Shown here piece by piece: positions 7,394 through 14,793 of a stretch of DNA of 17,948 nucleotides (positions are counted from its first letter, which is position 1; each line of letters starts with the position of its first letter). This DNA comes from Actinomycetes bacterium (GTDB lineage: Bacteria > Actinomycetota > Humimicrobiia > JAHJRV01). The position numbers were made by a program, and so were the translations under genes. The notes under the pieces are model-generated. The model ran no database searches. It had not been told where the DNA came from and worked only from the letters and a program-made list of their open reading frames with translations. The DNA lies in contig JAUWOM010000011.1 in NCBI GenBank assembly GCA_030612085.1, positions 1 to 17,948 of the forward strand, given 5' to 3'.

Positions 7394-8827
7394 CTAATAA
7401 TGGAACTGATCTTCCTCTAATGCTTGTAGAGCTAAGAAGTAAGAAACAGGGACAATCAGAATATTATTTTCCTTATCATAATAGAGTATGTCTTTACTCA
7501 AAAGAACCCCGCCTTTTACTTTTTTCAAACTTTTCTTATTTTTAGAGACAATCTTATTCTGATACTTTATTTCTAAATGGAGTTTTGGCTTTTTATCGCC
7601 AAACCCAATAAAATCGATCTCACCGCTATTTCTCCAGAATGCATTGAGGGGAAACTTCCGCTTCAAACAAGAAATCACAATGCTTTCTACCAACTTTGCT
7701 TTATTATCAGGATTTTCTAACCAACGGGAAGCATAATCGAATGGTTGAAAACTACCTGCACACCAACTATTAAGTATGTGGAAAATAAATGGGTCAAGAA
7801 AATAAACCTTCCTTCTCTTTCGAAAAGAGATCGGTGTTGCCCCCAAGGTTTTAACCGGGTAAAGAACATAAAAAACAAAAAGATAGGTTAGATCCTCAAT
7901 GTAACTCCGAACAGTAGAATGAGAACCTATACTGGTGCTCTGGGCAATTGTCTGCCAATCTATGGGTTCAAACTTTTTCGAAATAATAGCTGAAGTGATT
8001 TCGCGAAAAAAAGTCTCTCTCTTACCAATTTTTGCTAAATCCCCTAATATTGCTTGAAGATAAGTATAATAAGCGCTATTTTCAATGAACGATTTTTGGA
8101 AATATAGATTTATACTTAAAGGATAACCACCTACTAATAGATAATTATCAAATGCTTCCTGAATTTCTTTTCTATAGAACGAAACCTCTTGAGCCAAAGA
8201 GTAAATTTCCTCTTTTTGAAAAGAAAAAAGAGAAGGTAATTTCTCTTTTAATGATAATTCTAAAAATGTGCGAAAATCAATAGGTAACATTATTAAATCT
8301 GCTATTTCTTTTACTTCCCCTCTTCGACCTGGTAATCTCTCTCCTCCCTTTTTCAAATCCAGACTAGAAGAGCCAGTAGCAATAATAGTAACTTCTTGAA
8401 GAAGTCCTTGATCATAAGCAATCTTCAAACCAATCGCCCATCCAGGAGTATAAGTAACTTCATCTAAAAACATCCATACTTTTTCTTTTACTTTTTTTCT
8501 AATCCAGCTAAGGTAAGTTTTAATTAAATCTAAAACCTCTCGCTCATCTTTTAGCCCTCCAATATCAAAGGCAAAATAAAATATCCTTTTTTGGTCAATA
8601 CCACTCTCTATCAGCTTCTTAATACTTCTTTTTAAAAAGGTTGTTTTACCTATTTGGCGAGGTCCTCGAATTATGAAAATTCCATCTTTATCTAATTCTA
8701 TTTTCCTCTCTACTGGGTTAATAATTTCAAAAGGAAGGGTTGAAAGAACCTTAATATGGAAATCTTTTCCAATATCTTCTGGTTTCTCCCAATAAGGATT
8801 TTGTTCTCTTAAACGAAATAACTCCAT
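7394..8827 (-). CDS. AAA+ ATPase with DUF4143 C-terminus
   Basis: The protein is 477 residues from the ATG at 8825-8827, chosen because AAGGGA lies 9 nt upstream; an in-frame TTG three codons earlier would overlap that site. It has Walker A GPRQIGKTT (about 55-63), Walker B VWMFLDEV (about 117-124), a sensor-like TIIATGSSS and LPGRRGE, typical of the AAA_14/DUF4143 family. The C-terminus has SGEIDFIGF followed by LHLEIKYQ, like a PD-(D/E)xK fold. These ATPases are common in archaea and anaerobes and often sit in accessory regions; their cellular role is not established. A palindrome and direct repeats lie immediately upstream. Confidence 0.85.
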   Translation of the reverse strand: MELFRLREQNPYWEKPEDIGKDFHIKVLSTLPFEIINPVERKIELDKDGIFIIRGPRQIGKTTFLKRSIKKLIESGIDQKRIFYFAFDIGGLKDEREVLDLIKTYLSWIRKKVKEKVWMFLDEVTYTPGWAIGLKIAYDQGLLQEVTIIATGSSSLDLKKGGERLPGRRGEVKEIADLIMLPIDFRTFLELSLKEKLPSLFSFQKEEIYSLAQEVSFYRKEIQEAFDNYLLVGGYPLSINLYFQKSFIENSAYYTYLQAILGDLAKIGKRETFFREITSAIISKKFEPIDWQTIAQSTSIGSHSTVRSYIEDLTYLFVFYVLYPVKTLGATPISFRKRRKVYFLDPFIFHILNSWCAGSFQPFDYASRWLENPDNKAKLVESIVISCLKRKFPLNAFWRNSGEIDFIGFGDKKPKLHLEIKYQNKIVSKNKKSLKKVKGGVLLSKDILYYDKENNILIVPVSYFLALQALEEDQFHY

Positions 8828-8840
8828 TTCTGTCAATCCC

Positions 8841-8885
8841 TTAGCATAAAATTATTATTTTATGCCAATACATTAGCATAAAATT
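8841..8885 (-). promoter_or_regulatory. Palindrome and direct repeats before the ATPase gene
   Basis: TTAGCATAAAATT occurs at 8841-8853 and again at 8873-8885. The first copy forms a perfect inverted repeat with 9-bp arms (GCATAAAAT/ATTTTATGC, 8844-8865, loop TATT) that ends beside the ribosome-binding site. Three occurrences of one 9-mer here suggest an operator or mRNA hairpin controlling the ATPase; this is inference. Confidence 0.5.
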
Positions 8886-9017
8886 GGTTAAGTGTCAAAT
8901 ATTATCTTCCCAAATTGATTATATATTTTAGCAGGAACATATCTCATTATTACAACTCCGAATCCTAAATACACACTATAGATTGTAATTTTTTGTTTTT
9001 TTCCCTTTACATAATAT

Positions 9018-9054
9018 ATATCAATCACTTTTTATTTAGGTCAATTTTTTCTAC
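9018..9054 (-). CRISPR. Solo degenerate CRISPR repeat
   Basis: These 37 nt match the 6275-6311 repeat over most positions (minus strand starts GTAGAAAAAATTGACCT and ends GATTGATAT). The terminal GAAAC is lost. It has the same orientation as the array, and no second repeat lies within spacer distance. Confidence 0.6.
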
Positions 9055-9124
9055 ACAAAATTAAATGGTAAATTCATATTATTTTAGAGAAGCTTTAATA
9101 TTTAAGTTTATTTTTGAATTAGTC

Positions 9125-9160
9125 GCCTAAGACTCCTTCCTTCAGGTAGGGGTAGTTCAC
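9125..9160 (+). mobile_element. IS200/IS605-like terminal hairpin remnant
   Basis: The segment has the form CTCCTTCC-TTCA-GGTAGGGG followed by TAGTTCAC. It resembles the right-end hairpin and terminal TTCAC of many IS200/IS605 elements, which is also the 3' part of TnpB guide RNAs. No tnpA or tnpB is present, so at most an end survives. The hairpin has one mismatch and a G-T pair. Confidence 0.45.
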
Positions 9161-9164
9161 TTTA

Positions 9165-10391
9165 TCAAACATTAATTAATTCATTTGTTAAATCCCTTAA
9201 GAATAGACCTATATCTGTTACCATACCCCTTGTTTGAAAACTTCCCCTGTCAGTCAATTTAGTAACAACAGCTGGATTTATATCTATACAATATGTCTCA
9301 ACTGTTGCTGGTAATAGATTCCCAACTGCTATTGAGTGAAGCATGGTGGCTAACATCAAAGCCATTGTGACATCTTTTAATTTACCTCTCATTGCATCCT
9401 GAGCCTTCACTACATCTTTGATAACCTCTGGTAATAGTCCATCATCTCTTATTGAACCAGCTAAAACATACTCCTTTTTGTTTTTTATAAGAGCATACAT
9501 TATCCCATCTTTTATTACACCAGCATCTATAGCATTTTTAATTGATCCATAATTTCTTATAATATTTATTGCTCTTAAATGATTACCATGACCTTCATCA
9601 GTAACAGCTCCACTTTTCAAGCTTATGCCTAATGATGTTCCAAAAATTTCTGACTCTAAATCATGAACTGCTAATGCATTTCCAGAAAATAGAACATCTA
9701 TATATCCATTGTTAATTAATCTAACTAAATATTTCTTAGCACCAGTATGAACTATTGCAGGTCCACAAACAAACAGTATCTTGTCATCACTTTCCCTCAT
9801 TAATCTCATTCTTTTTGCTATCTCTTTTATTAATAACCTCTTAGGCTTCTCACTGGATACAGAGGATGTCATAAATTCAAAAAAAGTGCCCTCTCTCGGT
9901 CTCTCAGTGGGCATTACCCTTATCCCATCTCTACCAATTACTACATTATCACCTTTCTTAACTTTAGACATACGAACACATTTAGGAATCTGATTTTCAT
10001 CAATTATAATTGCACAATCCATCTCCTGATTTTGAACATCTATCCAGTTTTCAGAAATTCTAATTTTAGTGGCAATGTTTGTAGTTGAATAAAAATCATC
10101 AGGTAAAATTCCATCCTTCGGAGTTGGAGTTGTAGAAGCATCTTTTACCTTAACTGGAACTACTCCTAATCTTTGCAATCTGTATAAAATTATGTCTAAA
10201 ACTTTATGGGAACTTGCGGAAATTTTTATTTTAGCCAGACTTTCATCAATGTTTGTTTTTCCTATCACAAATTCCACTATTTCAAACTCACCACCAGCTT
10301 CTACAATTTCGTCAAATATCTGAGGTAAAATTAAAGAGTCAATGATATGACCTTTTATCTCAATCAATTCTATTGCATTCTTATTTTCCAT
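9165..10391 (-). CDS. TIGR00300 family protein (LOR/SDH region; ornithine cyclodeaminase-like)
   Basis: The 408-residue protein is full length for the TIGR00300 (LOR/SDH bifunctional enzyme conserved region) family. The N-terminal domain (about 5-100) carries HIIDSLILPQIFD and FEIVEFVIGK. The C-terminal part has a dinucleotide-binding-like segment ILFVCGPAIVHTGA (205-218), then LFSGNALAVHDLE, TDEGHGNH and SFQTRGMVTDIG (384-395). Family members from methanogens and the C-terminal domain of cyanobacterial ArgZ/AgrE have been assigned ornithine cyclodeaminase activity (ornithine to proline plus ammonia). That function is likely but not proven here. AAGGAAA lies 8 nt before the ATG. It appears to be a single-gene unit. 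Confidence 0.85.
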   Translation of the reverse strand: MENKNAIELIEIKGHIIDSLILPQIFDEIVEAGGEFEIVEFVIGKTNIDESLAKIKISASSHKVLDIILYRLQRLGVVPVKVKDASTTPTPKDGILPDDFYSTTNIATKIRISENWIDVQNQEMDCAIIIDENQIPKCVRMSKVKKGDNVVIGRDGIRVMPTERPREGTFFEFMTSSVSSEKPKRLLIKEIAKRMRLMRESDDKILFVCGPAIVHTGAKKYLVRLINNGYIDVLFSGNALAVHDLESEIFGTSLGISLKSGAVTDEGHGNHLRAINIIRNYGSIKNAIDAGVIKDGIMYALIKNKKEYVLAGSIRDDGLLPEVIKDVVKAQDAMRGKLKDVTMALMLATMLHSIAVGNLLPATVETYCIDINPAVVTKLTDRGSFQTRGMVTDIGLFLRDLTNELINV

Positions 10392-10753
10392 AATAGTTTC
10401 CTTTACTTTAATTAAAATTTAAAACTTATTTTATACCAAAAGTGTTTCTATGACTCTTATTTTTTCAAAAAGCAAACTGCTAACTTGTCTTGTTAATAGT
10501 ATAAATTATATAACTTTTTTAAAATTATTATAAATTCTAAAAAAATTAATAAATTCAGTGTGATAAATAATTAAAGTGAATTAGATTTTTATAGAAAATT
10601 ATGAATCTTTTTTTATTCGTATATAATTTAATTTGTATACAATTTATATACAATTGACTAAAACACATATACAAAAGACGAACAATTAGGTGAGGATTTT
10701 TATTGTTTTTATTAAAGTGTAAAAGTTTAATTTTATACGAAAGGAGGCATGTT
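10392..10753. other. AT-rich divergent intergenic region
   Basis: This region separates the divergent TIGR00300 and DUF2157 genes. It contains a 10-bp palindrome TTGTATACAA (10633-10642) and TATACAATT twice (10636-10644 and 10647-10655), which could be a binding site. A strong AAGGAGG ribosome-binding site lies at 10741-10747. I see no convincing promoter pair or RNA gene. Confidence 0.35.
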
Positions 10754-11782
10754 ATGGTTAAGTCAGAATCTTTGTTAAACAAGATTGAAGAGTGGGTTGG
10801 ATAGGGGTTAATCTCGCATGAACAGGCAGAAGCTTTGAAGCAGAGGGAAATAAAGAGCACAATGGAATTTGTGCCAGCTCGTCGAGTAGGGATTAATGAG
10901 ATTTTTGTTTACCTGGGTAGCTTAGTTATCTTTCTGGCGCTAGCTTTCTTGGTAAGTCTGAACTGGAAAGCATTGGGAAGTGTGGGTAGAATACTCTCTA
11001 TACTTATTCCTACGATTATTATGTTGGTTCTGGGTTGGTTGCTACGTGGTTCTGATAGTACTTATCTTAAGCGAGGAGCACAGGCTTTGTGGTTAGGAGG
11101 TTGTTTGCTGAGTGGACTAACTTTTTGGGTGATCTTTTATGAGTTAGACCTCATGAATTTACAGGAGCTAGGGCCTAGTGACCCCTGGGTGCTGTTGGGC
11201 TGTCTTTTAGCAACAGTACTAGCTGGAGCTGGTTTTATATTTCTCTCAAGCATTACTCAGAGCATCACTTTCCATCTCTGGGGCAGTATCTTGCTATTAT
11301 CGTTCATTGGTTGGTTAGGTAATATTATTCCACACTTTAACCATTTCTACGAAAATCTGTCATTACTATTGATTGGCCTTATTGCTGGTGGTTTATGGTT
11401 AGTATTGTCAGAGTGGCTACGGGTGAGGGAGAAAGAAAGTTTGGTATGGATATCTCAAATATTTGGAGCTTTAACAATCCTGAATTTCACCAGCCTTTTA
11501 GCTACAGATACATACGGTTTTACATGGTGGCAGGAAATAATAATGGTGGTTATAGCCTTTTTAGCCAGTATTGCTTTCATAGTTATTAGTGTTAAAAAGC
11601 AGTCCCGAATCTTTCTATATTGTGGAGCAGCTTTCCTACTTTTTATAATCACCTATGTTAATTTTGAACATTTCGCTGATAAAATCGGAATGCCAATTGC
11701 ACTCTTCATTACAGGAGTACTCCTTATAGGTATTGGGTTAGGAACAGGACGTCTAAGAAGGCATATACAAGTTCCTAAATAA
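10754..11782 (+). pseudogene. DUF2157 membrane protein gene interrupted by an in-frame amber codon
   Basis: The natural start is the ATG at 10754, six nt after a perfect AAGGAGG. The first 16 codons (MVKSESLLNKIEEWVG) are followed by TAG at 10802-10804. The same frame then continues GLISHEQAEALKQREIK and on through about eight hydrophobic segments to 11782. Without the stop it would be 342 residues and match DUF2157, whose N-terminus normally has a 'GLI...QA..L' helix pair across this very point. One base change (TGG Trp to TAG) explains it. Rescue could come from restarting at TTG 10835 or ATG 10862, neither with a good ribosome-binding site, or from suppression. The role of DUF2157 proteins is unknown. 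Confidence 0.72.
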
Positions 11783-11896
11783 GATTTTTTTAATATTCAT
11801 TCATATCTGAGAAATTGTATAAACTATACGATTTTTGATTAAAATTATACGAAGTACTGTTGGAAGGATAGCAGGATTATTGATTTTGACTCATAA

Positions 11897-12112
11897 TTAA
11901 AGTTCAGTCTCTTCTGCTTTTTCTTTTAATATGAATTTATTCAATAAAAATAACATACCTGTTAAGAATAAAAGTACTGAAACAACTAGCAAAATACTAT
12001 CAAATTTTGCTAACACCACATAAATTGTTAAAATAGTTTGTCTGTCTTGCTCAGAAAATAAAATAGCGAGTCCATATCCCGAGTGGGATCGCCCAACGAG
12101 ATATGGACTCAC
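11897..12112 (-). CDS. Possible small single-TM protein
   Basis: This is a 71-codon frame from GTG with no good ribosome-binding site. The C-terminal half looks like a real membrane anchor (ILLVVSVLLFLTGMLFLL followed by a charged KEKAEETEL tail). The first 15 or so residues are encoded by the inverted repeat at 12068-12110, so the true start may differ or the gene may be damaged. It follows the 56-residue membrane protein gene on the same strand. Confidence 0.4.
   Translation of the reverse strand: MSPYLVGRSHSGYGLAILFSEQDRQTILTIYVVLAKFDSILLVVSVLLFLTGMLFLLNKFILKEKAEETEL
12068..12110. repeat. 43-bp inverted repeat, less AT-rich than its surroundings
   Basis: The 11-bp arms GAGTCCATATC (12068-12078) and GATATGGACTC (12100-12110) are perfect and enclose a GC-richer 21-nt loop. 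It overlaps the 5' end of the 11897-12112 frame and may be an inserted small palindromic element or an RNA hairpin. Confidence 0.6.
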
Positions 12113-12126
12113 ACTTCAGCCATTTA

Positions 12127-12297
12127 CTATAGACCTGGAATAAAAGTGGCAATAAGAAGAAGTGCTAATGCAGCTACTTCTAGCCAAAAAGCAATAGGTG
12201 ATAGTAAAGGTATTGTTATAAAATTAGCTATAAAACCAATTACCCCAACGATCAGGGAAATCAACCAGGTTATTTTTTTTGGTGCACTGAGTTTCAT
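12127..12297 (-). CDS. Small two-TM membrane protein (56 aa)
   Basis: The ATG at 12295-12297 is preceded by AAAGGAGG at ideal spacing. The protein has a short basic N-terminus (MKLSAPKKI) and two hydrophobic segments, about 10-29 (TWLISLIVGVIGFIANFIT) and 35-54, separated by a proline-containing turn. It ends TAG immediately followed by TAA. The strong ribosome-binding site and clean two-helix layout support a real gene; the function is unknown. It may form a unit with the 11897-12112 frame. Confidence 0.7.
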   Translation of the reverse strand: MKLSAPKKITWLISLIVGVIGFIANFITIPLLSPIAFWLEVAALALLLIATFIPGL

Positions 12298-12597
12298 TGT
12301 TTAACCTCCTTTCTATATTTTTTTTAGAATCTAGGTTATCTATATTCCGAGATTAGACGATATTATATATTAAAAAGTTGTAGACAATTTATTATTAACG
12401 GTTTTCATAAAATTTCATATTTTTTCTTGATTTTTCATAAAATTTAGGTGATAATAGAAAAAATATGTTTTATTTTTTGGTTAGAAACTAATAGGAATAT
12501 AAGGATTATTTATAACTACCATAATCTTTTAAAAATAAATGAGAAAATATTAGTAAAATTCATATTTTACAAAACTATACTTTATCAGGAGAAAAAA
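12298..12597. other. Divergent intergenic region with a 14-bp direct repeat
   Basis: This AT-rich region lies between the 56-aa gene and the HTH-nucleotidyltransferase gene. TTTTCATAAAATTT occurs at 12402-12415 and 12432-12445, a period of 30 bp or about three helical turns. It could be an operator for the HTH protein; no clear promoter pair is visible. Confidence 0.35.
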
Positions 12598-13320
12598 ATG
12601 CCAGTACCTTTAATAACAGTAGAAGAAATAACTGAATATTTGAATTTTAGTAAACGGACTATCTACACCATGATTAAGCGTGGTGAAATTCCCTATATTA
12701 AAGTTGGAGGGCAGTACCGGTTTAATCTAAAGGTGATTGATAACTGGCTTAAGCAAAAATCTGAAGTAAAACTTAGAGTAAGTCTGGAGAGTGTAAAAGA
12801 GGAAACTGATCCCCTAACAAAAAGGCTTTTATTTATGGGGCTACTAACAAAAGAACTTGAACCAGAAAAAGTCAGACCAATTATAGTGGGTGGAAATGCA
12901 TTGGAATTCTATACTGCTGGGGGATATGCAACAGGTGATATAGATGTTGTTGCACCAAGTGAACCTATTGATAAGATTTTAAGAGGTTGGGGATTTGATA
13001 AAGAAGGCAGACATTGGGTAAGTGATGAACTAGGAATTGTTATTGAAGCCCCAGCATTTTCTTTGGATAATCAAGAACAGTACGAAAAGATTTATGAGAT
13101 TGAGATTGAAGGTCTTAGGGTTTACATAATCGGAATTGAAGATTTAATAATTGATAGATTATGTGCTTTTGTCCATTGGAAATCATTAGATGACAAATTC
13201 TGGGCAAAAGAATTAATAGTTTTACATATGGATGAGCTTGACTGGGATTATTTAAAGAAAAGAGCTAAAGAAGAAGAAGTTTTAAATGCTTTGCTTGAAT
13301 TAAAAAAGGAGATTAAGTAA
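12598..13320 (+). CDS. HTH (excisionase-type) - nucleotidyltransferase fusion
   Basis: The 240-residue protein starts at the ATG at 12598 behind CAGGAG; the open frame further upstream is AT-rich noise. Residues 5-52 form an excisionase/MerR-like helix-turn-helix (LITVEEITEYLNFSKRTIYT, then PYIKVGGQYRF). Residues 95-185 form a small nucleotidyltransferase domain with IIVGGNALEFYTAG (95-108) and TGDIDVV (112-118; metal-binding Asp114 and Asp116), then EDLIIDRLCAF, like DUF6036-type proteins. The domain pair resembles a fused antitoxin and nucleotidyltransferase and may be a self-regulating toxin-antitoxin-like module; that role is inference. Confidence 0.7.
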   Translation: MPVPLITVEEITEYLNFSKRTIYTMIKRGEIPYIKVGGQYRFNLKVIDNWLKQKSEVKLRVSLESVKEETDPLTKRLLFMGLLTKELEPEKVRPIIVGGNALEFYTAGGYATGDIDVVAPSEPIDKILRGWGFDKEGRHWVSDELGIVIEAPAFSLDNQEQYEKIYEIEIEGLRVYIIGIEDLIIDRLCAFVHWKSLDDKFWAKELIVLHMDELDWDYLKKRAKEEEVLNALLELKKEIK

Positions 13321-13398
13321 AAAGAGAAAAGTTAAAATTCCAATTAATGAATATACCTTTTTAGTTATTAATCTTAAAAATATGGTAGGTAGAGGAAA

Positions 13399-13614
13399 AT
13401 GAGAAAAGTTAAATGGAGTGAATATAAAGTAAAAAGATCTGGTTTTATTATAACTAGAGCTAAAATTGGTTTTAAAAGACAATCTTCTTCCCGAGTCAGA
13501 GATGAAGGGGAGAGGAATCTTTTACTTAAGCTTGACCAAAAACGTCTTAAGTCTTGGAAAAAGGAAGGTAAACTTAAGATTCTAGGACCCAGAAGGATTA
13601 AGTTTAAAGTCTAA
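13399..13614 (+). CDS. Possible small basic protein
   Basis: A 71-codon frame starts ATG behind GTAGAGGAAA. The product is very rich in Lys and Arg (KVKWSEYKVKRSGFI near the start and GPRRIKFKV at the end) with no recognised domain. The middle of the frame contains the dispersed repeat at 13496-13530, which weakens the case for a real gene. It lies 78 nt after the HTH-nucleotidyltransferase gene on the same strand. Confidence 0.35.
   Translation: MRKVKWSEYKVKRSGFIITRAKIGFKRQSSSRVRDEGERNLLLKLDQKRLKSWKKEGKLKILGPRRIKFKV
13496..13530. repeat. Dispersed 35-bp repeat, copy 2
   Basis: TCAGAGATGAAGGGGAGAG then GAATCTTTTACTT matches 6112-6146 with a few changes and one indel. Such short repeats are usually intergenic, but this copy lies inside a possible small ORF. 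Confidence 0.55.
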
Positions 13615-13628
13615 ATTTCTTATGCTTT

Positions 13629-14609
13629 TTAAGATTTTTCAATAAGTTTAATCATCAAATCTTCAGATGTCTTAAAGGTGATTTTTATTCCAGGGGGTTC
13701 AACTGAGACATTAATATTTTTTAGTAATGCTTGAATATCAGTATCTTCTTTTAACCCTGTACTATAAAATATTTTTACTAAATTAATGAATTCAACTATT
13801 TGCTTGTTTTTAGTTTCGTCTTCACCAGCCAAATTAATTTGGCAGAAGTAATCTGATTTATCATGATTAACAAAAAAGGAGGCAGCTTCTATTGACTCAA
13901 GATTTCTTGCTAAGGGATTTTTCACTACAGCTTTTTCTATAACTTCCTTGGATATTAGATATCCACCCCATAGAAAGGCTTCTTTATTAATATACTTCAA
14001 AACAGTCTTCATTTTTTCATTTTTATAAATGTTCTCGCCCTTTCCTTGACTCAAATCAATGACAGCTTTTAAAAGAATTTCATCACCATAAGCAATATAG
14101 GTCTCATCGAGAATGACCAATTTTATTTCCTTATTTCTCTCATCATTTCCACTATAAATAGTTACATTCTGATAATCTTCTTCTTTATCTAATCCCATTT
14201 CCTTTAAATTAGATAAAATAAGATCTTTATCATATTTAAGATTAAGCACAACAACTACATCAGATTTTTTATCAGAAACAAATTTCTTAGAGTTGGCAAC
14301 TGTTAAAAAGTGAACATCTTTCTTTATATCTATTCCTAATTCCCTGATTAAGTTATAATAATTCTTAGTCTTTTCCGACTCTAAGGCAATTAATTTATCA
14401 AATAATTTGGTATCAGCAGATTTTTGAACATTAAGAAAAATTAGCCCTTGAGTTTTTTTGGGAATAATGTTCAATATATCATCACCAATAATAACCTTTT
14501 CTTCTGTAGGTTTAGCTTCTTCAACTTTAGTTACTACTTTCTCCCTGCATCCAAATGAAAAAATCAATGTTAAGACCAAGATAAATAAAATAATTTTTTT
14601 CATTTTCAA
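13629..14609 (-). CDS. Predicted lipoprotein of unknown function
   Basis: The 326-residue protein has a lipoprotein signal: MKMKK, a hydrophobic core, and a lipobox SFGC with Cys21 as the lipidated residue. A Glu/Lys-rich linker (about 22-42) leads to a soluble domain beginning DILNIIPKKTQGLIFLNV. Alternating beta/alpha segments such as DVVVVLNLKYD and IKLVILDETYIAYGD resemble the DUF3352 type of exported protein, but I do not assign it. It probably acts outside the membrane. An inverted repeat that probably terminates the upstream nuclease gene lies about 65-120 nt before it, so it is probably expressed separately. Confidence 0.7.
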   Translation of the reverse strand: MKMKKIILFILVLTLIFSFGCREKVVTKVEEAKPTEEKVIIGDDILNIIPKKTQGLIFLNVQKSADTKLFDKLIALESEKTKNYYNLIRELGIDIKKDVHFLTVANSKKFVSDKKSDVVVVLNLKYDKDLILSNLKEMGLDKEEDYQNVTIYSGNDERNKEIKLVILDETYIAYGDEILLKAVIDLSQGKGENIYKNEKMKTVLKYINKEAFLWGGYLISKEVIEKAVVKNPLARNLESIEAASFFVNHDKSDYFCQINLAGEDETKNKQIVEFINLVKIFYSTGLKEDTDIQALLKNINVSVEPPGIKITFKTSEDLMIKLIEKS

Positions 14610-14672
14610 ATTAAAATATACTTTTAAATATATGACAGAAATTTTTAAATATTTGTTCCCTTTTTAGAACTC

Positions 14673-14729
14673 AAAAAAATTAGGTATCATTTTTTCATCA
14701 AAAATCAATTTTACACTACCTAATTTTTT
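14673..14729 (-). terminator. Long-loop hairpin with U-run after the nuclease gene
   Basis: The arms AAAAAATTAGGTA and TACCTAATTTTTT (14674-14686 and 14717-14729) pair perfectly over 13 bp with a 30-nt loop. In the nuclease-gene direction it ends in a T-run, about 65 nt after the stop. The stem is AT-rich, so termination strength is uncertain. Confidence 0.45.
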
Positions 14730-14793
14730 AACTATGATATAACAAACTAAAATTTTTCTGTAATTTAGATAATTAGAGTAGTAATAAGAAGTT

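Larger units (their letters stand above)
8886..9164. other. Intergenic region with solo CRISPR repeat and IS-end-like hairpin
   Basis: Together with 8828-8885 this makes a gene-free stretch of over 300 bases. It holds a degenerate CRISPR repeat (9018-9054) and an IS200/IS605-like end (9125-9160). The rest is AT-rich sequence in which I see no gene. Confidence 0.5.

Noticed and set aside
10802..10804. Genome-wide reassignment of TAG
   Set aside because: Other genes in the window end naturally at TAG (1378 and 12127), and a single Trp-to-amber change is simpler.
10555..10860. 101-codon minus-strand frame
   Set aside because: It overlaps the strong ribosome-binding site and start of the DUF2157 gene antisense and has no protein-like pattern.
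12083..12304. 73-codon plus-strand frame
   Set aside because: It is antisense to the 56-residue membrane protein gene, which has the better ribosome-binding site and hydrophobic layout.
12362..12387. Promoter TTGTCT...TATAAT for the 56-aa gene
   Set aside because: The spacing is only 14 nt, too short for a normal sigma-70 promoter.
12448..12597. N-terminal extension of the HTH-nucleotidyltransferase protein by 50 residues
   Set aside because: The extension is AT-rich low-complexity sequence (Ile/Asn/Tyr/Lys). The ATG at 12598 has a CAGGAG ribosome-binding site and starts the HTH domain directly.
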